A stretch of 64,000 nt of DNA, taken from NCBI GenBank assembly GCA_024234505.1, contig JACKOD010000002.1, positions 1 to 64,000 on the forward strand, given 5' to 3'. This DNA is from Hahellaceae bacterium. Its GTDB lineage: Bacteria; Pseudomonadota; Gammaproteobacteria; Pseudomonadales; Oleiphilaceae. The notes below the pieces were generated by a model, which had not been told where the DNA came from, did no database searches, and saw only the letters and a program-made list of their open reading frames with translations. Shown one piece after another: positions 1 through 8,652 of the stretch; positions within the stretch are counted from its first letter, which is position 1, and the number at the start of each line of letters is the position of its first letter. The translations under genes and the position numbers were made by a program.

Positions 1-559
1 CGAGTGCTTTGGGGACATCAATGCAAAGATTGTGCACATCCAGAATAATGTTGCCATTGTCGGTGACAAAACCATCACGATAGACGGGATCTCCCCCCAG
101 TTTGACTAATTCCCGTGCCACGTAGCTGCGGGCCATGGGAACCACCTCTACCGGCAGCGGAAAGGTGCCCAGCATCGGTACCTGCTTGGTATCATCCACA
201 ATACAGATAAAGGTTCTGGCCACGGCAGCCACAATTTTCTCGCGTGTCAGGGCGCCACCACCGCCTTTGACGAGCTCCAGACGGTCATTGGTTTCGTCTG
301 CGCCATCAATGTAAAACTCAATGCTGGACGCGGTGTTCAGATCGTACACGGGAATACCGTGTGCACGTAATCGGGCAGCAGATGCTTCGGAACTTGCGAC
401 GGCACCGTCAAAAGCCGTTTTAATACCTGCTAGCGCGTCAATAAAATAGTTTGCAGTGGATCCGGTACCGATACCAATTATGCTGTCCTGATCCAGCTTG
501 GGACGGATATAATCCAGTGCCGCTTTGGCAACGGCTTGTTTGAGCTGATCCTGTGTCAT
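1..559 (-). CDS. rpiA: Ribose-5-phosphate isomerase A, C-terminus cut by window edge
   Basis: The enzyme interconverts ribose-5-phosphate and ribulose-5-phosphate in the non-oxidative pentose phosphate pathway. The visible 186 residues start MTQDQLKQAVAKAA and contain the RpiA signatures GIGTGSTANYFIDAL, DGADETN and KGGGGALTREK, all in the expected order. The frame runs open to base 1, so the last 30 or so residues lie outside the window. The start is the ATG at 559-557. It is divergent from cobS with only 67 bases between them, so both promoters must lie in that gap. Confidence 0.95.
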   Translation of the reverse strand, partial: MTQDQLKQAVAKAALDYIRPKLDQDSIIGIGTGSTANYFIDALAGIKTAFDGAVASSEASAARLRAHGIPVYDLNTASSIEFYIDGADETNDRLELVKGGGGALTREKIVAAVARTFICIVDDTKQVPMLGTFPLPVEVVPMARSYVARELVKLGGDPVYRDGFVTDNGNIILDVHNLCIDVPKAL

Positions 560-626
560 GCGGGCTCCGTAGGGAAGGGTCAAAGGCGATGGAAAAATTC
601 TGATTGATATTATAGGGGAGAGAGGG

Positions 627-1436
627 GTGGAACAACACTCGATAGATTCGTCTGGCGAGCAACAAACCAGTGTATTTCAGCGAGAAGTTAACTTGTTTCT
701 GATTGCACTGACGTTTCTGACCCGGATTCCTGTTCCCTGCAAGGTGAATTATTCCGAAACCCAGCTCAATCAATCATCCCGTTATTTTCCGTATGTCGGG
801 CTGCTCATTGGTCTGCTTTGTGCGGTAGTGCTGGGTACCACGGCCCAATTCCTGCCGATGCCTGTGGCGGTACTGCTTTCTATGGTGTTCTCGTTGCTGC
901 TGACGGGCGCCTTCCATGAAGATGGTTTAGCGGATACCTGTGACGGTATGGGGGGCGGATGGACCAAAGAGCAGGTTCTGACCATCATGAAAGACTCCCG
1001 GTTAGGCACCTATGGGGCGGTGGGATTGGTGTCGGTACTGGCTTTAAAAGCCGCGCTTCTGATGTCCTTGCCGTGGCAGGAAGGGATGCTGGCGCTGATC
1101 TTTGCCCACGGCGCCAGTCGCTGGCTCTCGGTGAGCTATCTGATCGACCTGGAATATGTGAGGGATATCGACAGCAGCAAAGTAAAGCCTCTCGCGCAGC
1201 AACTCTCGCTTCGTGATTTTGCGGTGGCTTCGGGAATCGGGGTGGCCTTGCTGTTTCTCGCGGATGGAATGCTGCTGGTAAGTGCCGCAGGGGCGCTTCT
1301 TGTCTTTCGAATGCTGTTTCGCAAACTGCTGTTGCGCAAACTGGGAGGCTATACCGGTGACTGTCTTGGCGCAGCCCAGCAAATCAGCGAAGTGCTGATT
1401 TATCTGGTCTGGGTTCTTTACGTTTTTCAGGGGTAA
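627..1436 (+). CDS. cobS: Adenosylcobinamide-GDP ribazoletransferase (cobalamin synthase)
   Basis: The protein joins adenosylcobinamide-GDP to alpha-ribazole in the last stage of cobalamin nucleotide-loop assembly, in the inner membrane. It has 269 residues, near the family norm, with the family hallmarks FLTRIPVP, HEDGLADTCDG and a run of hydrophobic helices to the C-terminus, ending near GDCLGAAQQISE. The start is GTG at 627, preceded by an AGGGGAG ribosome site at about 614-620. No other cob genes are in view, so the rest of the pathway lies elsewhere. rpiA is divergent upstream and the anti-sigma-like gene is convergent, 6 bases after the stop. Confidence 0.93.
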   Translation: MEQHSIDSSGEQQTSVFQREVNLFLIALTFLTRIPVPCKVNYSETQLNQSSRYFPYVGLLIGLLCAVVLGTTAQFLPMPVAVLLSMVFSLLLTGAFHEDGLADTCDGMGGGWTKEQVLTIMKDSRLGTYGAVGLVSVLALKAALLMSLPWQEGMLALIFAHGASRWLSVSYLIDLEYVRDIDSSKVKPLAQQLSLRDFAVASGIGVALLFLADGMLLVSAAGALLVFRMLFRKLLLRKLGGYTGDCLGAAQQISEVLIYLVWVLYVFQG

Positions 1437-1442
1437 GGCAGG

Positions 1443-2351
1443 TTAATCCTGATCGTTGGCGTCAACCGATTTTTGGGTTGTTGTCGGCCCCTCTACCCGG
1501 TAGCTTAACTCGGCGTTTTTCCAGGCGATCAGGCGGATTGGGTTTTTTGACGTTTCCAGAATCGACAGACGTGGCTCATCAAGCTGGGCGTCCGAATGCC
1601 ATTCAATCAGGGTCAGCACATGCTTGCCTTCCTGTTGCGTAACCACGGCACTGAACTTACCTTCCGCATTGAAGGCCAGATCTTCAATATTATCGGCTTT
1701 TAACGGGGGCAACAGCGCGGTGATTTGTCCATGACCATCGAGCGTCAGCCAATGTTGCCGTCCGGGTGTGCGACTGACACAAAGTGTTGCGAGCCAGAGT
1801 GAGCTGGGTGAACAAATAAACATCTTGTCCGGGAGGGTGTGTGTTTCGCTCTCTTCGGTGACCTGACCAAACTGGACTTCTTCCAGGGAGGCTTTTGCCG
1901 ACGGTTGATCTGCGGGGGTCACACTGACCAGATCGGCCTCGGGTGTGGCCGGTTGTTGCAAGACGTTAATTCCCAGCCCTAGTACTAAACCAAATGCGGC
2001 CGCTGTGCCCAAGGGGGCGAGCGTATATCCGGCAAACCAGCGTCGCAGTCGGGCTCCTAGCGATTCCGTTTCGGGCTCCGTTCGGAAGGTTTCATTCGCG
2101 GCCTCGGGAGTGTCTCCCGCGCTGACCATTTCCTGGAGGTTAATCCATTGCCGGTAGAGTGAAGGATGGCTGTCTATCAGCGCCAGCAGCTTTCTACGCT
2201 GGGTGGCATCCAGTTTCCCTTCTGCCAATAACGCCAGTGCTTCGTGATGCTCCTCGTTGCTCGTTACCGAGCCCGGTGTACTGAGCGCGAGAGCGAGCTT
2301 TGCCAGCGCATGTTCATGTTTTCGAGCAGAGGGAGAATGTTCGTCAGCCAT
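1443..2351 (-). CDS. Single-pass membrane protein, anti-sigma-factor-like
   Basis: A 302-residue protein with a cytoplasmic N-terminus that resembles the helical N-terminal domain of anti-sigma factors (motif ALLAEGKLDATQRRKL, then SLYRQW). One transmembrane segment follows near residue 125, and the C-terminal half is probably periplasmic, with a beta-rich LTLDGHGQ...AFNAEGKFSAVV stretch. No zinc-binding HxxxCxxC is seen. A GTG further upstream at 2369 would overlap the sigma-like gene by 8 bases, but it lacks a ribosome site, whereas the ATG at 2351 has AGGA 5 bases upstream. It lies directly after the sigma-like gene, which is the usual order for a sigma/anti-sigma pair. The role is inferred from this context, with no direct family hit. 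Confidence 0.6.
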   Translation of the reverse strand: MADEHSPSARKHEHALAKLALALSTPGSVTSNEEHHEALALLAEGKLDATQRRKLLALIDSHPSLYRQWINLQEMVSAGDTPEAANETFRTEPETESLGARLRRWFAGYTLAPLGTAAAFGLVLGLGINVLQQPATPEADLVSVTPADQPSAKASLEEVQFGQVTEESETHTLPDKMFICSPSSLWLATLCVSRTPGRQHWLTLDGHGQITALLPPLKADNIEDLAFNAEGKFSAVVTQQEGKHVLTLIEWHSDAQLDEPRLSILETSKNPIRLIAWKNAELSYRVEGPTTTQKSVDANDQD

Positions 2352-2361
2352 AGGTCCTACC

Positions 2362-3195
2362 TTAATCACTCAAGAAATCATTCCAGAGCAAATTATATTT
2401 GCGCAGGAGTTCTTCAATACGTTTTAAAATCTTCTTTATCTGACGGCCAGGCTGGTGGGATGGAACATTCATCATCTTGGCAATGGTGGAAAAATTTAAG
2501 GCGTCATTAAAGTAGAGTTTAAGCAACAAGCGTTCTTCAGCGTCCAGATCCAGCTCCGCCTTGACCTGCTGCCAGGCCGAGAAACTTTCTTCCTGACGAG
2601 GGGCTTCCTCTTCGCCATTCACCAGCGCCGCCACCAGATGTAGCGCTTGCTGCAGCTGACGGGTGTCGAGATGTTCTTCGAGCGTCTGCGGGTCGGAAAT
2701 AAAGTCTTTCAGGGTTGTTTCGTCATCCGAAAACTCCTGATCCATCGAGATGGGTGCATCTTTCACACCGCACCAGGGAATGCGGGCCTTAATGGCACTA
2801 ATGATGGTACGTAACTGGACCTTATCTCTCAACGTATCGGAACAATGACGGTCAACAACTGATTCGGTCAACTTTCGTTCCAGACATATCTGCTTCCAAA
2901 GACTGACCCAAAGCTCGCCTTCCCGTTTCAGCCATTCCGGCGGGCGTACCCGGCCAAAACGTTTGCGGGCAAACTCTTCCAGCAAATTTGAAGAGACCGA
3001 GTACAAAAAGGTTTCTGGTTTGGCTTGTTCGGTATATTTTCTGCAGCGTTCCCAGTTATTTGCCGTGAGTTCACTGATGACGAAGGTGGTTCCTTCTTCG
3101 GCCAGTACGGAATCGCCAAAGCGCTTTTGGGCAAGATGATCCAGTCTGTCAAAGAAGTCAGCACTGAATACGATTGAGGACCATTGGACATCCAT
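2362..3195 (-). CDS. Sigma-70-like (ECF-type) regulator
   Basis: A 277-residue protein. The N-terminal half (about residues 10-110) has the helical, aromatic and arginine-rich make-up of sigma region 2 (LYSVSSNLLEEFARKRFG, WLKREGELW). Residues about 215-270 fit a sigma region 4 helix-turn-helix: AEERLLLKLYFNDALNFSTI then a basic recognition-like segment and IKKILKRIEELL. It is longer than common ECF factors, with an acidic linker (DDETTLKDFISDP) between the two parts. It is followed within 10 bases by a membrane protein of anti-sigma shape. No good ribosome site precedes the ATG at 3195. A near-palindrome at 3276-3298 lies upstream and could be an operator. Sigma function is inferred from domain layout. 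Confidence 0.62.
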   Translation of the reverse strand: MDVQWSSIVFSADFFDRLDHLAQKRFGDSVLAEEGTTFVISELTANNWERCRKYTEQAKPETFLYSVSSNLLEEFARKRFGRVRPPEWLKREGELWVSLWKQICLERKLTESVVDRHCSDTLRDKVQLRTIISAIKARIPWCGVKDAPISMDQEFSDDETTLKDFISDPQTLEEHLDTRQLQQALHLVAALVNGEEEAPRQEESFSAWQQVKAELDLDAEERLLLKLYFNDALNFSTIAKMMNVPSHQPGRQIKKILKRIEELLRKYNLLWNDFLSD

Positions 3196-3275
3196 GCAAA
3201 TAAGCCAGCAATATTAATTGAGAGGTTAAATACTTTTAATGTTGGCTTTGATACCAGAAAAAAGTCACAGCGACA

Positions 3276-3298
3276 ACCATTTAACCTGTTAAAGGTTC
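3276..3298. promoter_or_regulatory. Imperfect palindrome upstream of the sigma-like gene
   Basis: The core TTTAACCTGTTAAA (3280-3293) is a perfect inverted repeat. Outer AACC and GGTT extend it, with one unpaired A in the left arm. It lies about 80 bases before the sigma-like start, in a 247-base gap, where an operator would be expected. No T-run follows, so a terminator is unlikely. Confidence 0.4.
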
Positions 3299-3401
3299 GT
3301 TTTGCGACATTCTATCGGGTTCGATGGCAGAAGATAGTGGGCGGTAATTCAGAAAACAGGGGGAGACCAGGGAGCAATGGCAACGGATAGGCGGGAAACG
3401 G

Positions 3402-3427
3402 CCCGACAACCGGTCATGGTTGTCGGG
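3402..3427 (-). terminator. Hairpin after the MltC-like gene
   Basis: Ten-base perfect arms, CCCGACAACC and GGTTGTCGGG, with a 6-base loop, begin 16 bases after the stop of the MltC-like gene. Read on the minus strand the stem is followed by CCGTTTCCC and not by a clear T-tract, so termination may be weak or Rho-assisted. It separates the envelope module from the sigma/anti-sigma pair downstream. Confidence 0.5.
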
Positions 3428-3442
3428 ACAGCGAGGGTGTTG

Positions 3443-4906
3443 TTAGAGGGTGTACTTATCCATACGCTGGGTGACCTTCAAAAGATAAGTCTTGGTTTCA
3501 TCGTAAGGTAAGTGATCTCTCAGGTGTTCATATACCTGATCAGGCGTTAACGCATTAATTTTGGCCAGCGCGGGCTTCAATTTACGCTCCCCGGTAAAGG
3601 CTTTTGCCACATTGCCTGCGCCGGTATTGTAAGCCGCAATGGTACAGTACAGGCGGCTTTGAGGGTTGGTCACCCCTTTCAGGTAGCGGTAAAAGAGAAT
3701 GTTCAGATAGGTTGTGCCGATCTCTATATTCTGTTCGCCATTATACAAATAAGAAGGCGACAGAATTTTAGGCTTTCCGAATAGCGCCTCGGTCGCATCC
3801 TGTCCGGCAGAGTTCGGTACTACCTGCATGAGTCCGTAAGCGGGCACGGCTGAGCGGGCCATCGGGTTAAAGGCAGATTCCGTTTCGATAATGGCGAATA
3901 CCAACGGGGTTTCCAAATCTGCTTTTTTCGCATACTGGTTTACCTGTGGTTCCAATGCTTTGGCGCGTGTAGGAAGCTCTCCTGCACGATTGCCCGGCAT
4001 GGTTTTAGGCTGTTTCAGGCCCGATGGCGACTTTGTCGTGCTGGTATGGCTTTGAACTTGCTCAACCGGCTTTTTATCAGGCGTTGATTTTACGGGTATA
4101 TTGCTTGAGCCCTTCGGAGTCTTTTCAATTTTGGTGTCGGGCGTCGCTTTAACTGGCGTCGGCGGTGTGGTTGCCTCCAGAGGAACACGCAGTGTCACTA
4201 CCGTTTTGCCCTGCTTGTTTTTCTCTTTAACGACCTTTTGATTCTTCATCATGTGGTCAACCACTGAATCCAGCTCTTTCTGGTTCAGTTTGTCTTTGCC
4301 GGTCAGATAGGGCACCAGTATGGGGGCGGGCTTGACCTCGGCGGTTTGCAGATTGGATATTTTTTCCTTACTGCGGGATTCGATTGCCTGGGAGAGCTTG
4401 TCATCTTTGAAGGCTTGTGCCTTGTCTTTCTGGATAAGCTCGGTCAGGGCTTTGCGCATTTCTGCTTCAGAAGTTTTCTGCCCTTTTTCTACCGTCATTG
4501 ATATTTCAATGGCGCCATTTTCAAAATCTACTTTGTTGCGTTTCTTCATGTCCTTGCTGTAGTCAACCCAGACGGTTTTACTGGAGACTTCAGGCTTGTC
4601 CCAGGTTTTGCCCACTTGCTTCTGGTACTTTTGGGTTTCTTCCTGAGTAATGCGTTTGTATTCCTCAAACTCCTCCATCAGCTTGCGTTTGAATTCCTGA
4701 TACTCGCCTAACTCCTTGCGACGAAATGCCTCAAACTCATCGGCTTCTGACTTCTTGGAGACCTCTTTTTTACTTCCCTTGGCGGGGGTTGTAAAACTTT
4801 GGGTTTCCATGTCAAGGTCGTCAAATGCATCGGCAGTTACCAACACGGGCGAGGTGAATCCTATGGCCAGGCTTAATGCCAGGTAGCGCCAGCGAGTGTT
4901 GTTCAT
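3443..4906 (-). CDS. MltC-like membrane-associated lytic murein transglycosylase
   Basis: The C-terminal domain (about residues 325-487) is an SLT lysozyme-like fold: the catalytic glutamate sits in FAIIETESAFNPMA, followed by AYGLMQVVP, the glycine-rich NIEIGTTYLNIL segment and the IAAYNTGAGNVAKAF motif. It should cleave peptidoglycan glycan strands with 1,6-anhydro product formation. The N-terminal part is a signal peptide (ends near LVTADA), a charged helical region rich in FxxFK/EYxxFK (residues about 50-90), and a DUF3393-like domain; a Pro/Thr/Lys-rich linker follows. E. coli MltC has a similar layout but is a lipoprotein of about 360 residues; here 487 residues and no lipobox. I chose ATG 4906 (AGGAAT upstream) over an upstream start that would add 27 residues before the signal peptide. 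Last gene of a four-gene envelope module. Confidence 0.85.
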   Translation of the reverse strand: MNNTRWRYLALSLAIGFTSPVLVTADAFDDLDMETQSFTTPAKGSKKEVSKKSEADEFEAFRRKELGEYQEFKRKLMEEFEEYKRITQEETQKYQKQVGKTWDKPEVSSKTVWVDYSKDMKKRNKVDFENGAIEISMTVEKGQKTSEAEMRKALTELIQKDKAQAFKDDKLSQAIESRSKEKISNLQTAEVKPAPILVPYLTGKDKLNQKELDSVVDHMMKNQKVVKEKNKQGKTVVTLRVPLEATTPPTPVKATPDTKIEKTPKGSSNIPVKSTPDKKPVEQVQSHTSTTKSPSGLKQPKTMPGNRAGELPTRAKALEPQVNQYAKKADLETPLVFAIIETESAFNPMARSAVPAYGLMQVVPNSAGQDATEALFGKPKILSPSYLYNGEQNIEIGTTYLNILFYRYLKGVTNPQSRLYCTIAAYNTGAGNVAKAFTGERKLKPALAKINALTPDQVYEHLRDHLPYDETKTYLLKVTQRMDKYTL

Positions 4907-5009
4907 GAGGCTGATTCCTGTATTACTTTTAGGGGCACTGTGTTTTGAATCTTGCGAACTCACCCGGAGATGAGTTCGCAGGGACAACTAAGAATAGCTC
5001 GCGGGGTTC

Positions 5010-5609
5010 TTATTGAGCTTTCTCAATTTCAGCGTCCATTTCCTGCTGTGCCTTATAAGCTTTGAACTCCTGATAGAGTACTTCGTTGCTTTGTGGTGAC
5101 AGGTTACGACCGGATTGGGCAACCAACTCTTCGTAAAGCGATTTGGTCAGGCTAGGATCCAGTGCCACCATGACGCAAAGTTTTTGTGTGCCATCAGGGA
5201 AGTTGATGTAGTCCATTTTGACCGGGCGGCTGCCGGACAGTTTCTGGCTGGTGACTTGCTTGGACACGGACTCAAACGTGCTGCCTACAGCCGCACCGTT
5301 GGCTGTTTCAGTCAGGCTCTGATAAGTCTTGTCCATGGCCTTGACCTGGATGTTAATCTGCTTGGCAATTTCTGCGCGAGCAAGAGCCACGGCTTTGTTC
5401 TTCAGGATGTTCATATCAGCTACGGTTTGAACACACTGGGTGTCAGCAAAACCATTCTCAACGATGGGCAAGGTTACCCAGCTAGGCAGATTGCTCATGG
5501 GTGATGGCTGCGCGACAGGTGCTGGCGCGGCTTGCTGTGGTTGGTTGCCGGCACAGGCCGTCATCAGTGCAGAAGTGATTGCAACGGTAGCGAATTTCTT
5601 CAGGTTCAT
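5010..5609 (-). CDS. LPP20-like outer-membrane lipoprotein
   Basis: A 199-residue lipoprotein: signal peptide with lipobox LMTAC (Cys about 19), a Pro/Gln/Ala tether, and a domain of LPP20 type in which a conserved helix (LKNKAVALARAEIAKQINIQ) is followed by KAMDKTYQSL and a short beta region ending KLCVMVALDP. The C-terminal 35 residues are a charged helix (NEVLYQEFKAYKAQQEMDAE). A strong AGGAG/AAGGA site precedes the ATG. It lies between the larger LPP20-like lipoprotein and the MltC-like gene, all on one strand. LPP20 proteins are envelope lipoproteins of uncertain role, so no biochemical function is assigned. Confidence 0.75.
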   Translation of the reverse strand: MNLKKFATVAITSALMTACAGNQPQQAAPAPVAQPSPMSNLPSWVTLPIVENGFADTQCVQTVADMNILKNKAVALARAEIAKQINIQVKAMDKTYQSLTETANGAAVGSTFESVSKQVTSQKLSGSRPVKMDYINFPDGTQKLCVMVALDPSLTKSLYEELVAQSGRNLSPQSNEVLYQEFKAYKAQQEMDAEIEKAQ

Positions 5610-5735
5610 TTTCCTTGCTCCTGTTTTTGTTTATCTGACAACCGGTGGTTATCAGAAAGGGCCATTAACCGGGGTCGGTTAGTTCATGGGTGGTTCATAA
5701 TATTTCAATCCTGAACTCTCTGACGGACAGAGGAT

Positions 5736-6827
5736 TCAATCTTGAACACGGGCAACCCAGGCATAAACCTTGGGTTGATCATCTTTTTCTCCGGTAATGT
5801 GAAGTGCAACCAATATTGCCTTCAGATTTACCCGGGTTTTTTCATCAATTGTACTGACCAGCAGCGTACCGCCATGGCCATATTCGATGTTGATCAGGTC
5901 TTCGCTAAGATTAGACTCTTTTTCAAGCGCCAACTGCACAATTGCCCGCCGTACGGCGAGGTCGATTTGTTTGGAGAATAATCCGGACGCCACCATTTTC
6001 TCTGCAGAGCCTACCGCGCCATCAATGCCCTGATACTTGGGGTTTCTGAGCCATAACTGCGGATTGTTTTCTGCAACGGGTTGATAGCCTTCACTTTTGA
6101 ATTTCACCCGGGTAAACAGGGTTTCGCCGCTTCGACAACTGTGAGTGACCAGATAGGGCAGGTCATTTTCAAGATTCTTTTCGAGTTGATTGTCCGAATG
6201 CAGAAACATCATGGTGCCGGTGCTGGTATGTACCGTTTTCAGTTGTTTGCTGGCCGTAATATTGGCGCCATACAAAAACTTGGCAATATTTTGTGCATTG
6301 CGAACGGCATTGTCCTGTTGCTTGCCCGGATTAGCCGTCAGGTAACTGATTCCCAGCTGGGTTAGCTCACCCTTTTTGGATGATTCGCAGAGCCAGGCCG
6401 GATCACATTGGCTGATAGCACAATGGCTGACGGCACACTGTGGCGTGTTTGCGGGTAATTTCTGATAACTCGCGAAAGTGATGATTTGCCCATTTTGTGT
6501 GTAGGGTTCTGAAAAATAAACGGTTTGTCCTGCGAGCATAGCCGTTTGCGAATCTTCTTTTATTTCAATCTCTGCGGTATCCACCGAAACGTACTGGCCA
6601 AGTGCTGAGAGCGCTCGCTTTTTACTGGTGACCAAGGGCTTTTCACCCCCGATCCATAGGGCAGATGCGCTACCGGTCTGTCCCGTCCACTTTGCTGACA
6701 CCGGATTTTCGAGCCAACAGGGCTGGGTGGGTGCCGCAGGGGCTGCGGGTACAGTTTGTTTGGTTTGATTGGATGCACAGGCGACAAGCAGGCCAGTCAT
6801 CATGACCAGTAACGATCTCTTTGCCAT
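5736..6827 (-). CDS. Lipoprotein with two LPP20-like repeats
   Basis: A 363-residue lipoprotein with lipobox LLVAC (Cys about 17). Two halves begin with related motifs, WLENP...TGQTGSAS near residue 40 and WLRNPKYQGIDGAVGSAEK near 265, each followed by an alanine-rich helix (KKRALSALGQYV; DLAVRRAIVQLALE). This fits a duplicated LPP20-like fold. A cysteine-rich stretch (CAVSHCAISQCDPAWLC, about 125-140) sits in the first half and could form disulfides in the periplasm. I chose ATG 6827, directly before the signal peptide; the longer frame adds 24 unlikely residues. Neighbours are the transglutaminase-like gene upstream and the smaller LPP20-like gene downstream. Confidence 0.68.
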   Translation of the reverse strand: MAKRSLLVMMTGLLVACASNQTKQTVPAAPAAPTQPCWLENPVSAKWTGQTGSASALWIGGEKPLVTSKKRALSALGQYVSVDTAEIEIKEDSQTAMLAGQTVYFSEPYTQNGQIITFASYQKLPANTPQCAVSHCAISQCDPAWLCESSKKGELTQLGISYLTANPGKQQDNAVRNAQNIAKFLYGANITASKQLKTVHTSTGTMMFLHSDNQLEKNLENDLPYLVTHSCRSGETLFTRVKFKSEGYQPVAENNPQLWLRNPKYQGIDGAVGSAEKMVASGLFSKQIDLAVRRAIVQLALEKESNLSEDLINIEYGHGGTLLVSTIDEKTRVNLKAILVALHITGEKDDQPKVYAWVARVQD

Positions 6828-6967
6828 TGAGAGCCCGGGAGAACCATGAGTTGAAATGCATTGTGAACCTAGCATAGTTTCTATTCTTTTAATGTTCAAA
6901 TGTGCCCAGCGTCAGTGCGGGCGTGTTGTTTAGTCCGGGCTTTCCTGCAGGTGCGCAGGGTAGCAAA

Positions 6968-8461
6968 CTAAAAGTAAATTACTTTGGGCCGTTTTGATTG
7001 CATTGAGGGCATGGCCATACCCGCGTCTGCGCCGATATAGGTCGGGTCAGCAATCACGTAGTGCTCGCCTTTGAGCTTTGCCGCCCAATCGCCTGGTTGA
7101 GGCTGAAGTTTTACGGCAATGGCAACGTGTCCCGGAAAGTCCAGTGCAACGACCTTAAGGTGAAGTAAATCGCGTATCAGCCATGCCAGCAGCACAGACC
7201 GGTCTTCGCAGTCGGAATAAGGATAGTAGAGACTTTCTTCTACTGTCAGGTAGTTTTCTTCGCCGAATTGTTCTTCGTCCCGGGCATAAGGAAAGCGCTG
7301 CTGTACAAAGTGGAGCAGATAATTGACGGCGTCTCTGGCAGGCATGCCGGTGAGAAATTGCGTCAGGTTAACGCGCAATGAGGCTTGCGTGGCAGGGTTC
7401 GGGCTTGCCGAAAAATAGGATTGCAAGTCAAGCTGTGGGTAGGTGGCGAGCGCGCTGGTGATGCCTGCATCGTAATTGATCCGAAGCGGAGGGGCATCCT
7501 CATCGCCTGACGCCAGTAAACGGGTTTGAATGGCAGAACTCTCACGCATGACCCGGGCAAAGTTAAAATGCAGCGGGCTATTGTGATACGCATTATTTTC
7601 GGGGTAGCTGTAAAGTTTGCCAACAGGAAGTTGAGAGGTCACGTAATAGGTTTTACCGCTCAATGTGAGATAAGGGTGACCGTAAATCTTGTCTGAGGTT
7701 CCGGTAAGCAGGTAAACCGCTTGTGAATCAAACGCTACGCGAACATCCAGGCCCGCCTTAGTGAGTAAAAACCAGCAAAAAGCGGCTTGCTGATTGGGGT
7801 TTGTCAGAAGTGCGCGAGCGACCTCCTGCGCCAGAAGTAAGCTGCTCCAGTCTCCCAGACCCAGACGATCCTGCGCTAGGCGAAAACCCTTGATAAGCGA
7901 ATCGTACTCGGATTGGCTAAGAATTTGCCAAAACGAGGCCAGTTGCTTCTGGTCGGGCGAGCTCAATAAGGGCAGATCAGGCAGTGTGGTCCAGAAACGC
8001 TCAATCTCATGGCCGAAAAAAGTCAGCCCCTTTTCTGTGACGGTATTGTAAAGACGGTCAGGATTCTTCGCCGTGACTCGGGAGGCGTCGTCTGTCTGTG
8101 CGGGAGTTTGTCGGGCGCTGGGGCGACTTTCCAGGCTGTGTTTCGCTACCGGCGGTGTGGACATTTTAGGGGTATCATCCCGAACATTCGCTTTAAAAAG
8201 CTCAAAGGCCTTCCACTGCTGTTCCAGGTAACCCATAAACGCCTGATCCCTAGCGTCTTTAAATTGCTGGAAATCCTGTTGTTGACGGGCTTGCCAGTTT
8301 GCCCACTCCTGGTCCGGGGTGTCTGCCTGGGCGATTGCCGGAGGTAATCCTGCCAGCATGACGAATAATGCGGGAGCGTAAAAGGCTTTCGCGGTCGGGC
8401 GCGTGGCGAGTTTTCGAATAACGGCGGCGTGTTTTTGAGTAACGAATGTATGCAACTGCAT
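6968..8461 (-). CDS. Periplasmic transglutaminase-like cysteine peptidase family protein
   Basis: A 497-residue exported protein. After a signal peptide (cleavage near AIAQA) comes a helix with repeated FxxFK-type spacing (QQQDFQQFKDARDQAF, then AFELFK), like that of the MltC-like neighbour. The C-terminal domain carries a transglutaminase-type triad: C418 in YSDCEDRS, H445 in FPGHVAIAV and D472 in VIADPTY, each in standard context. Such domains in bacteria act as peptidases or cross-linkers in the envelope. The ATG at 8461 is preferred to an in-frame TTG 18 bases upstream. It is the first gene of the minus-strand module, so its promoter should lie in 8462-8718, shared with a divergent gene. 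Confidence 0.72.
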   Translation of the reverse strand: MQLHTFVTQKHAAVIRKLATRPTAKAFYAPALFVMLAGLPPAIAQADTPDQEWANWQARQQQDFQQFKDARDQAFMGYLEQQWKAFELFKANVRDDTPKMSTPPVAKHSLESRPSARQTPAQTDDASRVTAKNPDRLYNTVTEKGLTFFGHEIERFWTTLPDLPLLSSPDQKQLASFWQILSQSEYDSLIKGFRLAQDRLGLGDWSSLLLAQEVARALLTNPNQQAAFCWFLLTKAGLDVRVAFDSQAVYLLTGTSDKIYGHPYLTLSGKTYYVTSQLPVGKLYSYPENNAYHNSPLHFNFARVMRESSAIQTRLLASGDEDAPPLRINYDAGITSALATYPQLDLQSYFSASPNPATQASLRVNLTQFLTGMPARDAVNYLLHFVQQRFPYARDEEQFGEENYLTVEESLYYPYSDCEDRSVLLAWLIRDLLHLKVVALDFPGHVAIAVKLQPQPGDWAAKLKGEHYVIADPTYIGADAGMAMPSMQSKRPKVIYF

Positions 8462-8652
8462 TGAATGACTGCCTGTCAAAATTCAAGTTGAGCGTAATTT
8501 GATTAGATGGCCGATAGGTCAGAATTAACCTAAACTGAACGCAGAATTTGGACAAAATTGCAGTTAGAAAGCATTTTTGTCTCATGTGCATTTTATTGAT
8601 AATAGCGTCAGTAATATTCAACGCAGTGTCAGACTGATCGGCGCGCAACTTT

